Assembly (NCBI GenBank): GCA_037013495.1
Contig: CM072801.1
Coordinates: 31,360,001 to 31,424,000, forward strand
DNA length: 64,000 nucleotides
Direction: 5' to 3'
Source of the DNA: Hippophae tibetana
Taxonomy: Eukaryota; Streptophyta; Magnoliopsida; Rosales; Elaeagnaceae
Positions 11,682 through 24,592 of the stretch are shown here, piece after piece. The notes beneath the pieces are model-generated. The model had not been told where the DNA came from. It did no database searches and worked only from the letters and a program-made list of their open reading frames with translations. The translations under genes and the position numbers were made by a program. Each line of letters starts with the position of its first letter. Positions within the stretch are counted from its first letter, which is position 1.

Positions 11682-12974
11682 CTTCTAATAGGTTGGTGGA
11701 ATCTCATTGCATTGTTTTCAGTTCTTGTTCTTTTGGGTTTCAATTTGATAATCTTAACCCTTTTCTAAGCAATTTACTCATTCTTAATCCTTTGAGATCC
11801 TATGTTGTTCGCGTAAAGTTTCCGCATCATTTTGTATCAAAGCCTTGGTTGGTGAAAATATGGTATCTATCTTCATATATTCATTTTTTGAATTTTACAA
11901 TTAAAAAAACTTTGTCCATTTAATTTTCTTTGCTTTCATAAGTAACAAACCACAAAGAAAGATAGATATTTGTATAACAAGTCTTGTGTTTTCTTACAAT
12001 TTTGTAGTCATTATTTTGTCTTTCGACTTAATTTCCTAGTTTTATTTAAATTCTTTGTACCTTTTTCTTGTTTTATGTTTTCTGTGTGCAACCTATTTTT
12101 TCTTTTGAAAGAAACAATAGAGCTACTGCATTTCGTAGTTTCTAGAAAAAACTAGGTTATTAATATGGGTGGCAACTTTAAACTGTTGTAACTTTTAATT
12201 CGTGCATCGAAATGACTATTGTACTGTATCAAATTGTAGCTCTTTCGATTCCTGAAAACACACTGCAAGAATAGTTTAGTTATCGGCATTTTTTTAACCA
12301 AAATTTATTTGGTTACACTACTTTCCAACCTCTAATAGATAGGTGGCATCTCATTGCGTTGTAAGCTATTCTTGTTCTTTTGGGTTCAAATTTGATCATC
12401 TTAACCCATTTCGAAGCTATTTACTCATTCTTAATCTTTTGAGTTCCTAGGTTGTTCGCATGAAGGTTATGCATCATTTGGTATCAAAGCCTTTGTTGCC
12501 GAAAATATGTTATCTATCTTCTTATATTTATTTTTTGAATTTTACATTTAAAAAAACTTTGTCCATTGTATTTTCTGTGTTTTGATTAGACACAAATCAC
12601 AAAGAAAGATAGCTATTTGTATACCAAGTCTTGTTTTTCCTATTAATTTTGTTGTCATTATTTTGTCTTTCGATTTCATTTCCTTCCTTTCTTTAAATTC
12701 TTTGTACCGTTTTCTTGTTTAATGTTTTCTATGTTCAATCTGTTTTTTTTATTGAAAGAAAACATAGAGATACTACAGTTAATAGTTTCAAGAAAAACAA
12801 GGTTATTAATATCGGTGGCAATATTAAACTACTGTAACTTTTAATTCGTGCTTCGAAATGACTATTTTAATGTAGCAAATAGCACCTCTTTCGACTCCTA
12901 AAAAGACAATGAAAGAATAGTTTAGTTATCGGTATTTTTGTAACCAAAATTACTTTGTTTACAATACTTGCCAA
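11682..12974 (+). repeat. V-family dimer, first copy
   Basis: The A unit has the V markers GGTGGAATCTCATTG, TTTTGTATCAAAGCC and TTTACAATTAAAAAAAC. Its B unit has CCATTGTATTTTC, GATAGCTATTTG and CGGTATTTTTGTAACC. These also occur in the B at about 26.5-27.2 kb. This unit opens the V-W-N order that is repeated twice more downstream. Confidence 0.82.
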
Positions 12975-14263
12975 CCTCTAATAGGTTGGTTGCATCTCAT
13001 TGCATTGTGTTCAGTTCTTGTTCTTTTGGGTTTCAATTTGATCATCTTAACCCTTTTCTAACAATTTACTCATTCTTAATCCTTTGAGATCCTATGTTGT
13101 TCGCCTAAAGGTTCCGCATCATTTGGTATCAAATCCTTGGTTGCTGAAAATATGGTATCTATCTTCATATATTCATTTTTTGAATTTTACATTTAAAAAA
13201 ACTTTGTCCATTTAATTTTCTTTGCTTTCATAAGTAACAAACCACAAAGAAAGATTGATATTTGTATAACAAGTCTTGTGTTTTCTTACAATTTTGTAGT
13301 CATTATTTTGTCTTTCGACTTAATTTCCTAGTTTTATTTAAATTCTTTTTACCTTTTTCCTGTTTTATGTTTTCTCTGTGCAACCTATTTTGGCTTTTAG
13401 AAGAAACAATAGAGCTACTACTTTTCGTAGTTTCCAGAAAAACTAGGTTATTAATATTTGTCGTAGTATTAAACTATTGTAACTTTTAATTGGTGTATTG
13501 AAATGACTATTATACTGTATCAAATCGTAGCTCTTTCGATTCCTAAAAAAACACTACAAGAATATTTTAGTTATCGGCATTTTTTTGCAAAATTAATTTG
13601 CTTACACTACTTGCCAACCTCTAAAAGATAGGTGGCATCTCATTGCGTTGTAAGTTGTTCTTGTTCTTTTGGGTTCAAATTTGATCATCTTAACCCATTT
13701 CGAAGCAATTTACTCATTCCTAATCTTTTGAGTTCCTAGGTTGTTCGCATAAAGGTTGTGCATCCTTTGGTATCAAAGCCTTTGTTGCCGAAAATATGTT
13801 ATCTATCTTCTTATATTTATTTTTTGAATTTTACATTTAAAAAAACTTTGTCCATTGAATTTTCTGTGTTTTGATTAGACACAAATCACAAAGAAAGATA
13901 GATAATTGTATACCAATTCTTGTGTTTCCTATTAATTTTGTTGTCATTATTTTGTCTTTCGATTTCATTTCCTTTCTTTCTTTAAATTCTTTGTACCTTT
14001 TTCTTGTGTAATGTTTTCTGTGTTCAATCTGTTTTTTTTATTGAAAGAAACAATAGAGATACTAAAGTTCATAGTTTGAAGAAAAACAAGGTTATTAATA
14101 TCGGTGGCAATATTAAACTATTGTAACTTTTAATTCGTGCATCGAAATGACTATTGTAATGTAGCAAATAGCACCTTTTTCGATTATTAAAAAGACAATG
14201 AAAGAGTAGTTTAGTTATCGGCATTTCTTTAACCAAAATAACTTTGTTTACAATACTTGCCAA
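12975..14263 (+). repeat. W-family dimer, first copy (1289 bp)
   Basis: W markers in A are GGTTGGTTGCATCTC, CTAACAATTTACTC (two bases lost), TTTTGGCTTTTAGAAG, ATTTGTCGTAGTATT and CATTTTTTTGCAAAATT (bases lost after the T run). B has GATAATTGTATACCAATTC and TAGTTTGAAGAAAAAC. The small deletions make this the shortest dimer type. The same combination is found only at 20724-22012 and 27178-28466. Confidence 0.86.
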
Positions 14264-15553
14264 CTTCTAATAGGTTGGTGGCATCACATTGCATTGTTTA
14301 CAGTTCTTGTTCTTTTGGGTTCCAATAAGATCATCTTAACACTTTTCTAAGAAATTTACTCATTCTTAATCCTTTGAGATCCTATGTTGTTCGCCTAAAG
14401 GTTCCGCATCATTTGGTATAAAGCCTTGGTTGCTGAAAATATGGTATCTTCTTCATATATTCATTTTTTGAATTTTACATTTAAAAAAACTTTGTCCATT
14501 TAATTTTCTTTGCTTTCATAAGTAACAAACCACAAAGAAAGATAGATATTTGTATAACAAGTCTTGTGTTTTCTTACAATTTTGTAATCATTATTTTGTC
14601 TTTCGACTTAATTTCCTAGTTTTATTTAAATTGTTTGTAACTTTTTCTTGTTTTATGTTTTCTGTGTGCAACCTATTTTTTCTTTTGAAAGAAACAATAG
14701 AGCTACTGCATTTCGTAGTTTCAAGAAAAACTAGGTTATTAATATGGGTGGCAACTTTAAACTGTTGTAACTTTTAATTCGTGCATCGAAATGACTATTG
14801 TACTGTATCAAATTGTAGCTCTTTCGATTCCTGAAAACACACTGCAAGAATAGTTTAGTTATCGGCATTTTTTTAACCAAAATTTCTTTGTTTACACTAA
14901 TTTCCAACCTCTAATAGATAGGTGGCATCTCATTGCGTTGTACGCTGTTCTTGTTTTTTTGGGTTCAAATTTGATCATCTTAACCCATTTCGAAGCAATT
15001 TACTCATTCTTAATCTTTTGAGTTCCTAGGTTTTCCGTATAGAGGTTCCGCATCATTTGGTATCAAAGCCTTTGTTGCTGAAAATATGTTATCTATCTTC
15101 TTATATTTATTTTTTGAATTTTACATTTAAAAAAACTTTGTCCAATGAATATTCTGTGTTTTGATTAGAGACAAATCACAAAGAAAGATAGATATTTGTA
15201 TACCAAGTCTTGTGTTTCCTATTAATTTTGTTTTGATTATTTTGTCTTTCGATTTCATTTACTTTCTTTCTTTAAATTGTTTGTACTTTTTTCTTGTGTA
15301 ATGTTTTCTGTGTTCAATCTGTTTTTTTTATTGAAAGAAACTATAGAGATACTACAGTTCATAGTTTCAAGAAAAACAAGGTTATTAATATAGGTGGCAA
15401 TATTATACTATTGTAACTTTTAATTCGTGCATCGGAATGACTATTATAATGTAGCCAATCGCACCTCTTTCGACTCCTAAAAAGAAAATGAAAGAATAGT
15501 TTAGTTATCGGCATTTTTTTAACCAAATTTACTTTGTTTACAATAATTGCCAA
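14264..15553 (+). repeat. N-family dimer, first copy, with F-type B
   Basis: The A unit shows N markers: GGCATCACATTGCATTG, CCAATAAGATCATC, GGTATAAAGCC and GGTATCTTCTTC (short deletions), and TTTTGTAATCATTATT. The B unit carries the F marker TAGCCAATCGCACC, so the dimer is a combination of families and leads into the next F block. Confidence 0.8.
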
Positions 15554-18134
15554 CTTCTAATAGGTTGGTGGCATCTCATTGCATTGTTTTCAGTTCTTTT
15601 TCTTTTGGGTTTCAATCTGATCATCTTAACCCTTTTCTAAGCAATTTACTCATTCTTAATCCTTTGAGATCCTATGTTGTTCGCCTAAAGGTTCCGTATG
15701 ATTTGGTATCAAAGCCTTGGTTGCTGAAAATATGGTATCTTTCTTCATATATTCATTTTTTGAATTTTACATTTAAAAAAACATTGTCATTTAATTTTCG
15801 TTGCTTTCATAAGTAACAAACCACAAAGAAAGATAGATATTTGTATAACAAGTCTTGTGTTTTCTTACAATTTTGTAATCATTATTTTGTCTTTCGACTT
15901 AATTTCCTAGTTTTATTTAAATTGTTTGTAACTTTTTCTTGTTTTATGTTTTCTGTGTGCAACCTATTTTTTCTTTTGAAAGAAACAATAGAGCTACTGC
16001 ATTTCGTAGTTTCAAGAAAAACTAGGTTATTAATATGGGTGGCAACTTTAAACTGTTGTAACTTTTAATTCGTGCATCGAAATGACTATTGTACTGTATC
16101 AAATTGTAGCTCTTTCGATTCCTGAAAACACACTGCAAGAATAGTTTAGTTATCGGCATTTTTTGAACCAAAATTTCTTTGTTTACACTAATTTCCAACC
16201 TCTAATAGATAGGTGGCATCTCATTGCGTTGTACGCTGTTCTTGTTTTTTTGGGTTCAAATTTGATCATCTTAGCCCATTTCGAAGCAATTTACTCATTC
16301 TTAATCTTTTGAGTTCCTAGGTTTTCCGTATAGAGGTTCCGCATCATTTGGTATCAAAGCCTTTGTTGCTGAAAATATGTTATCTATCTTCTTATATTTA
16401 TTTTTTGAATTTTACATTTAAAAAAACTTTGTCCAATGAATATTCTGTGTTTTGATTAGAGACAAATCACAAAGAAAGATAGATATTTGTATACCAAGTC
16501 TTGTGTTTCCTATTAATTTTGTTTTGATTATTTTGTCTTTCGATTTCATTTACTTTCTTTCTTTAAATTGTTTGTACTTTTTTCTTGTGTAATGTTTTCT
16601 GTGTTCAATCTGTTTTTTTTATTGAAAGAAACTATAGAGATACTACAGTTCATAGTTTCAAGAAAAACAAGGTTATTAATATAGGTGGCAATATTATACT
16701 ATTGTAACTTTTAATTCGTGCATCGAAATGACTATTATAATGTAGCCAATCGCACCTCTTTCGACTCCTAAAAAGAAAATGAAAGAATAGTTTAGTTATC
16801 GGCATTTTTTTAACCAAATTTACTTTGTTTACAATAATTGCCAACTTCTAATAGGTTGGTGGCATCTCATTGCATTGTTTTCAGTTCTTTTTCTTTTGGG
16901 TTTCAATCTGATCATCTTAACCCTTTTCTAAGCAATTTACTCATTCTTAATCCTTTGAGATCCTATGTTGTTCGCCTAAAGGTTCCGTATGATTTGGTAT
17001 CAAAGCCTTGGTTGCTGAAAATATGGTATCTTTCTTCATATATTCATTTTTTGAATTTTACATTTAAAAAAACATTGTCATTTAATTTTCTTTGCTTTCA
17101 TAAGTCACAAACCACAAAGAAAGATAGATATTTGTATAAGAAGTCTTGTGTTTTCTTACAATTTTGTAGTCATCATTTTGTCTTTCGACTTAATTTCCTA
17201 GTTTTATTTAAATTCTTTGTAACTTTTTCTTGTTTTATGTTTTCTGTGTGCAACCTATTTTTGCTTTTGGAAGAAACAATAGAGCTACTGCATTTCGTAG
17301 TTTCTAGAAAAACTAGGTTATTAATATGGGTGGCAACTTTAAACTGTTGTAACTTTTAATTCGTGCATCGAAATGACTATTGTACTGTATCAAATTGTAG
17401 CTCTTTCGATTCCTGAAAACACACTGCAAGAATAGTTTAGTTATCGGCATTTTTTAACCAAAATTTCTTTGTTTACACTAATTTCCAACCACTAATAGAT
17501 AGGTGGCATCTCATTGCGTTGTACGCTGTTCTTGTTTTTTTGGGTTCAAATTTGATCATCTTAACCCATTTCGAAGCAATTTACTCATTCTTAATCTTTT
17601 GAGTTCCTAGGTTTTCCGTATAGAGGTTCCGCATCATTTGGTATCAAAGCCTTTGTTGCCGAAAATATGTTATCTATCTTCTTATATTTATTTTTTGAAT
17701 TTTACATTTAAAAAAACTTTGTCCAATGAATATTTTGTGTTTTGATTAGAGACAAATATCAAAGAAAGATAGATATTTGTATACCAAGTTTTGTGTTTGC
17801 TATTAATTTTGTTTTCATCATTTTGTCTTTTGATTTCATTTCCTTTCTTTCTTTAAATTCTTTGTACTTTTTTCTTGTGTAATGTTTTCTCTGTTCAATC
17901 TGTTTTTTTTATTGAAAGGAACTATAGAGATACTACTGTTCATAGTTTCAGGAAAAACAAGGTTATTAATATCGGTGGCAATATTAAACAATTGTAACTT
18001 TTAATTCGTGCATCGAAATGACTATTATAATGTAGAAAATAGCACCTCTTTCGACTCCTAAAAAGACAATGAAAGATTGGTTTAGTTATCGCCATTTTTT
18101 TAACCAAATTTACTTTGTTTACAATACTTGCCAA
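15554..18134 (+). repeat. F-family dimers, second block (two units, first chimeric)
   Basis: Unit starts are 15554 and 16845. The first A is F-like in its 5' part (CAGTTCTTTTTCTTTTGGG, CCGTATGATTTGG) but N-like after about 15.8 kb (AACAAGTCTTG, TTTTGTAATCATTATT), with a switch near the CTTTCATAAGTAAC segment. The second A is F throughout. The last B is again the type that precedes V units. Confidence 0.82.
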
Positions 18135-20723
18135 CTTCTAATAGGTTGGTGGAATCTCATTGCATTGTTTTCAGTTCTTGTTCTTTTGGGTTTCAATTTG
18201 ATCATCTTAACCCTTTTCTAAGCAATTTACTCATTCTTAATCCTTTGAGATCCTATGTTGTTCGCGTAAAGGTTCCGCATCATTTTGTATCAAAGCCTTG
18301 GTTGCTGAAAATATGGTATCTATCTTCATATATTCATTTTTTGAATTTTACAATTAAAAAAACTTTGTCCATTTAATTTTCTTTGCTTTCATAAGTAACA
18401 AACCATAAAGAAAGATAGATATTTGTATAACAAGTCTTGTGTTTTCTTACAATTTTGTAGTCATTATTTTGTCTTTCGACTTAATTTCCTAGTTTTATTT
18501 AAATTCTTTGTACCTTTTTCTTGTTTTATGTTTTCTGTGTGCAACCTATTTTTGCTTTTGAAAGAAACAATAGAGCTACTGCATTTCGTAGTTTCTAGGA
18601 AAAACTAGGTTATTAATATGGGTGGCAAATTTAAACTGTTGTAACTTTTAATTCGTGCATCGAAATGACTATTGTACTGTATCAAATTGTAGCTCTTTCG
18701 ATTCCTGAAAACACACTGCAAGAATAGTTTAGTTATCGGCATTTTTTTAAGCAAAATTTCTTTGGTTACACTACTTTCCAACCTCTAATAGATAGGTGGC
18801 ATCTCATTGCGTTGTAAGCTGTTCTTGTTCTTTTGGGTTCAAATTTGATCATCTTAACGCATTTCGAAGCAATTTACTCATTCTTAATCTTTTGAGTTCC
18901 TAGGTTTTCCGTATAGAGGTTCCGCATCATTTGGTATCAAAGCCTTTGTTGCCGAAAATATGTTATCTATCTTCTTATATTTATTTTTTGAATTTTACAT
19001 TTAAAAAAACTTTGTCCAATGAATATTTTGTGTTTTGATTAGAGACAAATATCAAAGAAAGATAGATATTTGTATACCAAGTTTTGTGTTTGCTATTAAT
19101 TTTTTTTTCATCATTTTGTCTTTTGATTTCATTTCCTTTCTTTCTTTAAATTCTTTGTACTTTTTTCTTGTGTAATGTTTTCTCTGTTCAATCTGTTTTT
19201 TTTATTGAAAGGAACTATAGAGATACTACTGTTCATAGTTTCAGGAAAAACAAGGTTATTAATATCGGTGGCAATATTAAACAATTGTAACTTTTAATTC
19301 GTGCATCGAAATGACTATTATAATGTAGAAAATAGCACCTCTTTCGACTCCTAAAAAGACAATGAAAGATTGGTTTAGTTATCGCCATTTTTTTAACCAA
19401 ATTTACTTTGTTTACAATACTTGCCAACTTCTAATAGGTTGGTGGAATCTCATTGCATTGTTTTCAGTTCTTGTTCTTTTGGGTTTCAATTTGATCATCT
19501 TAACCCTTTTCTAAGCAATTTACTCATTCTTAATCCTTTGAGATCCTATGTTGTTCGCGTAAAGGTTCCGCATCATTTTGTATCAAAGCCTTGGTTGCTG
19601 AAAATATGGTATCTATCTTCATATATTCATTTTTTGAATTTTACAATTAAAAAAACTTTGTCCATTTAATTTTCTTTGCTTTCATAAGTAACAAACCACA
19701 AAGAAAGATAGATATTTGTATAACAAGTCTTGTGTTTTCTTACAATTTTGTAGTCATTATTTTGTCTTTCGACTTAATTTCCTAGTTTTATTTAAATTCT
19801 TTGTACCTTTTTCTTGTTTTATGTTTTCTGTGTGCAACCTATTTTTGCTTTTGAAAGAAACAATAGAGCTACTGCATTTCGTAGTTTCTAGAAAAAACTA
19901 GGTTATTAATATGGGTGGCAAATTTAAACTGTTGTAACTTTTAATTCGTGCATCGAAATGACTATTGTACTGTATCAAATTGTAGCTCTTTCGATTCCTG
20001 AAAACACACTGCAAGAATAGTTTAGTTATCGGCATTTTTTTAAGCAAAATTTCTTTGGTTACACTACTTTCCAACCTCTAATAGATAGGTGGCATCTCAT
20101 TGCGTTGTAAGCTGTTCTTGTTCTTTTGGGTTCAAATTTGATCATCTTAACCCATTTCGAAGCAATTTACTCATTCTTAATCTTTTGAGTTCCTAGGTTG
20201 TTCGCATGAAGGTTATGCATCATTTGGTATCAAAGCCTTTGTTGCCGAAAATATGTTATCTATCTTCTTATATTTATTTTTTGAATTTTACATTTAAAAA
20301 AACTTTGTCCAATGAATTTTCTGTGTTTTGATTAGAGACAAATCACAAAGAAAGATAGATATTTGTATACCATGTCTTGTGTTTCCTATTAATTTTGTTT
20401 TCATTATTTTTTTTCTTTCGATTTCATTTCCTTTCTTTCTTTAAATTCTTTGTACTTTTTTCTTGTGTAATGTTTTCTGTGTTCAATCTGTTTTTTTTTA
20501 TTGAAATAAACTATAGAGATACTACAGTTCATAGTTTCAAGAAAAACAAGGTTATTAATATCGGTGGCAATATTAAACTATTGTAACTTTTAATTCGTGC
20601 ATCGAAATGACTATTATAATGTAGAAAATAGCACCTCTTTCGACTCCTAAAAAGACAATGAAAGAATAGTTTAGTTATCGGCTTTTTTTTAATCAAATTT
20701 ACTTTGTTTACAATATTTGCCAA
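18135..20723 (+). repeat. V-family dimers, second block (two units)
   Basis: Unit starts are 18135 and 19428. The A halves are nearly identical to each other and to the V unit at 25886. Markers are GGTGGAATCTCATTG, TTTTGTATCAAAGCC and GGTGGCAAATTTAAAC. The second B is normal V-partner type up to about 20310 and then switches to left-end-type sequence (see 20311-20790). Confidence 0.84.
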
Positions 20724-20790
20724 CTTCTAATAGGTTGGTGGCATCTCATTGCATTGTTTTCAGTTCTTGTTGTTTTGGGTTTCAATTTGA
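20311..20790 (+). repeat. Conversion-like patch of left-end-type sequence
   Basis: To the left, the B unit has V-partner markers (GTTGTTCGCATGAAGG, GCCGAAAATATG). From about 20311 it instead reads CCAATGAATTTTC, GATTAGAGACAAATC, CATTATTTTTTTTC, TAGAAAATAGCACC, TTTTTTTTAATCAAATTTAC and CAATATTTGCC, a set otherwise typical of 1-6 kb. Then comes CTTGTTGTTTTGGG, as at 7.8 kb. W-family sequence resumes by the CTAACAATTTACTC at about 20806. The edges are approximate because identical stretches flank the switch points. Confidence 0.7.
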
Positions 20791-22012
20791 TCATCTTAAC
20801 CCTTTTCTAACAATTTACTCATTCTTAATCCTTTGAGATCCTATGTTGTTCGCCTAAAGGTTCCGCATCATTTGGTATCAAATCCTTGGTTGCTGAAAAT
20901 ATGGTATCTATCTTCATATATTCATTTTTTGAATTTTACATTTAAAAAAACTTTGTCCATTTAATTTTCTTTGCTTTCATAAGTAACAAACCACAAAGAA
21001 AGATTGATATTTGTATAACAAGTCTTGTGTTTTCTTACAATTTTGTAGTCATTATTTTGTCTTTCGACTTAATTTCCTAGTTTTATTTAAATTCTTTTTA
21101 CCTTTTTCCTGTTTTATGTTTTCTCTGTGCAACCTATTTTGGCTTTTAGAAGAAACAATAGAGCTACTACTTTTCGTAGTTTCCAGAAAAACTAGGTTAT
21201 TAATATTTGTCGTAGTATTAAACTATTGTAACTTTTAATTGGTGTATTGAAATGACTATTATACTGTATCAAATCGTAGCTCTTTCGATTCCTAAAAAAA
21301 CACTGCAAGAATATTTTAGTTATCGGCATTTTTTTGCAAAATTAATTTGTTTACACTACTTGCCAACCTCTAAAAGATAGGTGGCATCTCATTGCGTTGT
21401 AAGCTGTTCTTGTTCTTTTGGGTTCAAATTTGATCATCTTAACCCATTTCGAAGCAATTTACTCATTCCTAATCTTTTGAGTTCCTAGGTTGTTCGCATA
21501 AAGGTTCCGCATCCTTTGGTATCAAAGCCTTTGTTGCCGAAAATATGTTATCTATCTTCTTATATTTATTTTTTGAATTTTACATTTAAAAAAACTTTGT
21601 CCATTGAATTTTCTGTGTTTTGATTAGACACAAATCACAAAGAAAGATAGATAATTGTATACCAATTCTTGTGTTTCCTATTAATTTTGTTGTCATTATT
21701 TTGTCTTTCGATTTCATTTCCTTTCTTTCTTTAAATTCTTTGTACCTTTTTCTTGTGTAATGTTTTCTGTGTTCAATCCGTTTTTTTTATTGAAAGAAAC
21801 AATAGAGATACTAAAGTTCATAGTTTGAAGAAAAACAAGGTTATTAATATCGGTGGCAATATTAAACTATTGTAACTTTTAATTCGTGCATCGAAATGAC
21901 TATTGTAATGTAGCAAATAGCACCTTTTTCGATTCCTAAAAAGACAATGAAAGAGTAGTTTAGTTATCGGCATTTTTTTAACCAAAATAACTTTGTTTAC
22001 AATACTTGCCAA
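20724..22012 (+). repeat. W-family dimer, second copy (1289 bp)
   Basis: Apart from its first ~80 bases, which belong to the patch described above, it matches the W unit at 12975 nearly base for base. It shares the private deletions CTAACAATTT and CATTTTTTTGCAAAATT and the TTTTGGCTTTTAGAAG change. It lies 7749 bp from the first W copy and 6454 bp before the third. Confidence 0.86.
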
Positions 22013-24592
22013 CTTCTATTAGGTTTGTGGCATCACATTGCATTGTTTACAGTTCTTGTTCTTTTGGGTTCCAATAAGATCATCTTAACACTTTTCTAAG
22101 AAATTTACTCATTCTTAATCCTTTGAGATCCTATGTTGTTCGCCTAAAGGTTCCGCATCATTTGGTATAAAGCCTTGGTTGCTGAAAATATGGTATCTTC
22201 TTCATATATTCATTTTTTGAATTTTACATTTAAAAAAACTTTGTCCATTTAATTTTCTTTGCTTTCATAAGTAACAAACCCCAAAGAAAGATAGATATTT
22301 GTATAACAAGTCTTGTGTTTTCTTACAATTTTGTAATCATTATTTTGTCTTTCGACTTAATTTCCTAGTTTTATTTAAATTCTTTGTAACTTTTTCTTGT
22401 TTTATGTTTTCTGTGTGCAACCTATTTTTTCTTTTGAAAGAAACAATAGAGCTACTCCATTTCGTAGTTTCAAGAAAAACTAGGTTATTAATATGGGTGG
22501 CAACTTTAAACTGTTGTAACTTTTAATTCGTGCATCGAAATGACTATTGTACTGTATCAAATTGTAGCTCTTTCGATTCCTGAAAACACACTGCAAGAAT
22601 AGTTTAGTTATCGGCATTTTTTGAACCAAAATTTCTTTGTTTACACTAATTTCCAACCTCTAATAGATAGGTGGCATCTCATTGCGTTGTACGCTGTTCT
22701 TGTTTTTTTGGGTTCAAATTTGATCATCTTAACCCATTTCGAAGCAATTTACTCATTCTTAATCTTTTGAGTTCCTAGGTTTTCCGTATAGAGGTTCCGC
22801 ATCATTTGGTATCAAAGCCTTTGTTGCCGAAAATATGTTATCTATCTTCTTATATTTATTTTTTGAATTTTACATTTAAAAAAACTTTGTCCATTGAATA
22901 TTCTGAGGTTTGATTAGACACAAATCACAAAGAAAGATAGATATTTGTATACCAAGTCTTGTGTTTCCTATTAATTTTGTTGTCATTATGTTGTCTTTCG
23001 ATTTCATTTCCTTTCTTTCTTTAAATTCTTTGTACCTTTTTCTTGTGTAATGTTTTCTGTGTTCAATCTGTTTTTTTTATTGAAAGAAACAATAGAGATA
23101 CTAAAGTTCATAGTTTGAAGAAAAACAAGGTTATTAATATAGGTGGCAATATTAAACTATTGTAACTTTTAATTCGTGCATCGAAATGACTATTGTAATG
23201 TAGCAAATAGCACCTTTTTCGATTCCTAAAAAGACAATGAAAGAGTAGTTTAGTTATCGGCATTTTTTTAACCAAAATAACTTTGTTTACAATACTTGCC
23301 AACTTCTAATAGGTTGGTGGAATCACATTGCATTGTTTACAGTTCTTGTTCTTTTGGGTTCCAATAAGATCATCTTAACACTTTTCTAAGAAATTTACTC
23401 ATTCTTAATCCTTTGAGATCCTATGTTGTTCGCCTAAAGGTTCCGCATCATTTGGTATAAAGCCTTGGTTGCTGAAAATATGGTATCTTCTTCATATATT
23501 CATTTTTTGAATTTTACATTTAAAAAAACTTTGTCCATTTAATTTTCTTTGCTTTCATAAGTAACAAACCCCAAAGAAAGATAGATATTTGTATAACAAG
23601 TCTTGTGTTTTCTTACAATTTTGTAATCATTATTTTGTCTTTCGACTTAATTTCCTAGTTTTATTTAAATTCTTTGTAACTTTTTCTTGTTTTATGTTTT
23701 CTGTGTGCAACCTATTTTTTCTTTTGAAAGAAACAATAGAGCTACTCCATTTCGTAGTTTCAAGAAAAACTAGGTTATTAATATGGGTGGCAACTTTAAA
23801 CTGTTGTAACTTTTAATTCGTGCATCGAAATGACTATTGTACTGTATCAAATTGTAGCTCTTTCGATTCCTGAAAACACACTGCAAGAATAGTTTAGTTA
23901 TCGGCATTTTTTGAACCAAAATTTCTTTGTTTACACTAATTTCCAACCTCTAATAGATAGGTGGCATCTCATTGTGTTGTACGCTGTTCTTGTTTTTTTG
24001 GGTTCAAATTTGATCATCTTAACCCATTTCGAAGCAATTTACTCATTCTTAATCTTTTGAGTTCCTAGGTTTTCCGTATAGAGGTTCCGCATCATTTGGT
24101 ATCAAAGCCTTTGTTGCCGAAAATATGTTATCTATCTTCTTATATTTATTTTTTGAATTTTACATTTAAAAAAACTTTGTCCATTGAATATTCTGAGGTT
24201 TGATTAGACACAAATCACAAAGAAAGATAGATATTTGTATACCAAGTCTTGTGTTTCCTATTAATTTTGTTGTCATTATGTTGTCTTTCGATTTCATTTC
24301 CTTTCTTTCTTTAAATTCTTTGTACCTTTTTCTTGTGTAATGTTTTCTGTGTTCAATCTGTTTTTTTTATTGAAAGAAACAATAGAGATACTAAAGTTCA
24401 TAGTTTGAAGAAAAACAAGGTTATTAATATAGGTGGCAATATTAAACTATTGTAACTTTTAATTCGTGCATCGAAATGACTATTGTATTGTAGCAAATAG
24501 CACCTTTTTCGATTCCTAAAAAGACAATGAAAGAGTAGTTTAGTTATCGGCATTTTTTTAACCAAAATAACTTTGTTTACAATACTTGCCAA
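22013..24592 (+). repeat. N-family dimers, second block (two units of 1290 bp)
   Basis: Unit starts are 22013 and 23303. Markers are AACAAACCCCAAAG, GCTACTCCATTTCG, GGTATAAAGCC and CATTTTTTGAACC in A, and CTGAGGTTTGATTAG, CATTATGTTGTC and TAGTTTGAAGAAAAAC in B. The two copies are nearly identical and match the later N block at 28467-33626. Confidence 0.86.
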
